In this document: positions 13,308 to 14,601 of the stretch, one piece after another
How the letters are laid out: the number at the start of each line of letters is the position of its first letter
Position numbering within the stretch: the first letter of the stretch is position 1
DNA from: an uncultured Eubacteriales bacterium
Lineage (GTDB): Bacteria > Bacillota > Clostridia > Oscillospirales > CAG-272
DNA length: 14,601 nucleotides
Reading direction: 5' to 3'
Assembly (NCBI GenBank): GCA_934462885.1
Contig: CAKSJC010000023.1
Location: 1 to 14,601, forward strand
The notes under the pieces: model-generated
What the model saw: only the letters and a program-made list of their open reading frames with translations
Database searches by the model: none
Told to the model about the DNA's origin: nothing
Translations under genes and position numbers: made by a program

Positions 13308-14601
13308 CTATTGTTTTTTTTCTTGATTTTGAGTGTTAAAAGAATTTTTCCTTTTCTTTACTGCGGAGAACAATGAATACGACGCTATGATTATCCAAGC
13401 TCCGGCTATACACGATATAAGTGCGACGGATGACGCGGGAAGAGGTCCGAGGTTCGCTTTTACGTTCGAATTCTGCCCTGCGGATATGCCGTCAAGTCTG
13501 TATAGGGACTTTACGTCTTTATACAGCTTTTCCATATATTCGTCGTCGACGGTTTCACGGCGTCTTACCGATTTCGTAACGTTTTCGATGAGCTGTCCGG
13601 CGGCGTCGCGCAGAGAAGCCGATCCGTTGAACACCGGAGTGACGAACGTATTGCCGACATTCGAAATAAGAAGCTTTGCCGCTTTTATTTTTACATCGTA
13701 GTGCACGGTATTATCCTCTCCGCATCGTGAGAGATAATCGGTATACTCCGCACTCTCGGAGGCTTTCAGTGTAACGGGGCTGTATCCCTCGGTTTCTGCG
13801 TAGGCTATCTGCACGTCGTTTGAAAGAAGATACTGCACAAAAAGCCATGACGCCATGACCTCGCCGCTGTCCTCCTTATTGAAGATACACACTGACGGTC
13901 CCTGCGATATCATCACGGGTGAATCCGGGTCAAACTGCGGGATTGTCATTACCTCTATCTCAAAATCGACAAGCTTATCCTTACTTATGTCGGAAAGCGG
14001 AGCGTCGGTTCCCATCCACGTTGCGCCTGCTGTCGAATCTACCGCAAACACGCACTGCCCGGCATTTAAGAAGTTAGCGGGATAACTCGATATCTTAAAA
14101 GTCGAAAAAGCTCCGGTTCCCGTATGTTCCGCAACGGTATACAGAATCTCCTTCGTCGTATCGTTGAACAAAAGTATATCGCCGCCGTTTGTAGAATAGC
14201 CGGCGTTCTTTTGTTTTAACATCTGTATCATCATATTGTCGGTAGATTTATAGATAAACGGAATCATAACCTTTTGTCCGTTTACGGCGTATGTTCCGTC
14301 GTCGTTTTTCTTTGCCGCGGCGTCGGATACTTCCCAAACAAAATCCCACGTCAGAGTTTCGGGCAATTTATATCCGAGTTTTTCGACATAAGTTTTATTG
14401 ATGTAGCACGCTTCGGTCGAACGCATGAACGGAAGCGCGTAATAATACCCTCCGAATGAACATTCCTCAAGATACTGCGGAACTATCTCCTCTTTCGTCG
14501 GAGAATCGAACTTTACAAGGCTTCCGCCGAGTCCGTATTTTTCGTTATCTAACAGGTCGTCGAGAGGAGCTACCACGTTTTCGCCCGTCAAATAGGTTGC
14601 A
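13308..14601 (-). CDS. ABC-type extracellular solute-binding protein (UgpB/sugar type), 5' end outside window, C-terminal membrane anchor
   Basis: About 430 residues are visible and the frame runs off the right edge; the TTG at 14591 is internal, preceded in frame by Ala-Thr-Tyr. The fold signs are those of family 1 sugar-binding proteins: APLDDLLDNEKYG near the hinge, GGYYYALPFMRSTEACYINKTYVEKLG (written here only as a label: the segment at about 14465-14385), LPETLTWDFVW, FLNAGQCVFAVDSTAGATWM, and MASWLFVQYLLSNDVQIAYAETEGYSPV. Such proteins capture oligosaccharides or glycerol-3-phosphate for an ABC importer. The oddity is the C-terminus: after the binding domain comes LGPLPASSVALIS, a hydrophobic stretch of about 22 residues, then KKRK and a short polar tail. 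That is a membrane anchor with positive-inside tail, whereas these proteins normally hang on an N-terminal lipid. No permease genes are in view. No terminator separates it from the following lipoprotein gene. Confidence 0.85.
   Translation of the reverse strand, partial: ATYLTGENVVAPLDDLLDNEKYGLGGSLVKFDSPTKEEIVPQYLEECSFGGYYYALPFMRSTEACYINKTYVEKLGYKLPETLTWDFVWEVSDAAAKKNDDGTYAVNGQKVMIPFIYKSTDNMMIQMLKQKNAGYSTNGGDILLFNDTTKEILYTVAEHTGTGAFSTFKISSYPANFLNAGQCVFAVDSTAGATWMGTDAPLSDISKDKLVDFEIEVMTIPQFDPDSPVMISQGPSVCIFNKEDSGEVMASWLFVQYLLSNDVQIAYAETEGYSPVTLKASESAEYTDYLSRCGEDNTVHYDVKIKAAKLLISNVGNTFVTPVFNGSASLRDAAGQLIENVTKSVRRRETVDDEYMEKLYKDVKSLYRLDGISAGQNSNVKANLGPLPASSVALISCIAGAWIIIASYSLFSAVKKRKNSFNTQNQEKKQ

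Overview
The window looks like chromosome of a low-to-mid GC Bacillota, most likely a gut-type clostridium (inference). The support is the gene order gdpP-rplI-dnaB, typical of that phylum, plus strong AGGAGG-like ribosome sites, sigma-A promoters and hairpin-plus-T terminators. No tRNA, rRNA, CRISPR array, insertion sequence or phage gene is visible.

Left part (1-1457): the 3' end of a neutral-ceramidase-like gene (+) is followed by hairpins that act as a two-way terminator. Facing it is a lipoprotein gene on the minus strand. Read carefully, this gene is broken: its signal peptide, its body and its C-terminal part lie in different frames, with a stop codon between two of the pieces.

Middle part (1458-5854): a plus-strand sugar cluster starts at a good promoter. 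It encodes a PIG-L deacetylase, a NagB-like isomerase with altered active-site positions, a PfkB sugar kinase that has lost its GG substrate motif and changed frame, and a mannitol-1-phosphate dehydrogenase. On family grounds the set could deacetylate, phosphorylate and convert an amino sugar or polyol toward fructose-6-phosphate, but the kinase is probably dead and the isomerase probably does not do standard NagB chemistry. A perfect 16-bp hairpin terminator closes the region.

Housekeeping part (5908-12348): a near-consensus extended -10 promoter drives gdpP (c-di-AMP phosphodiesterase), rplI (ribosomal protein bL9) and dnaB (replicative helicase), ending at tandem terminators. The next gene is dxs (isoprenoid entry enzyme), with an unusually long Ser/Asn/Glu-rich linker and a changed phosphate-binding motif. 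A bidirectional terminator separates it from the convergent genes.

Right part (12379-14601, minus strand): a secreted lipoprotein with two OB-like beta domains sits behind its own strong promoter. Upstream of it is the 3' portion of an ABC-type sugar-binding protein that, unusually, ends in a C-terminal membrane anchor; its 5' end lies outside the window.

The main points for a second look are the two decayed genes, the NagB-like protein with a replaced catalytic Asp, the variant DXS, and the C-terminally anchored binding protein. I see no convincing complete new defence or mobile system.
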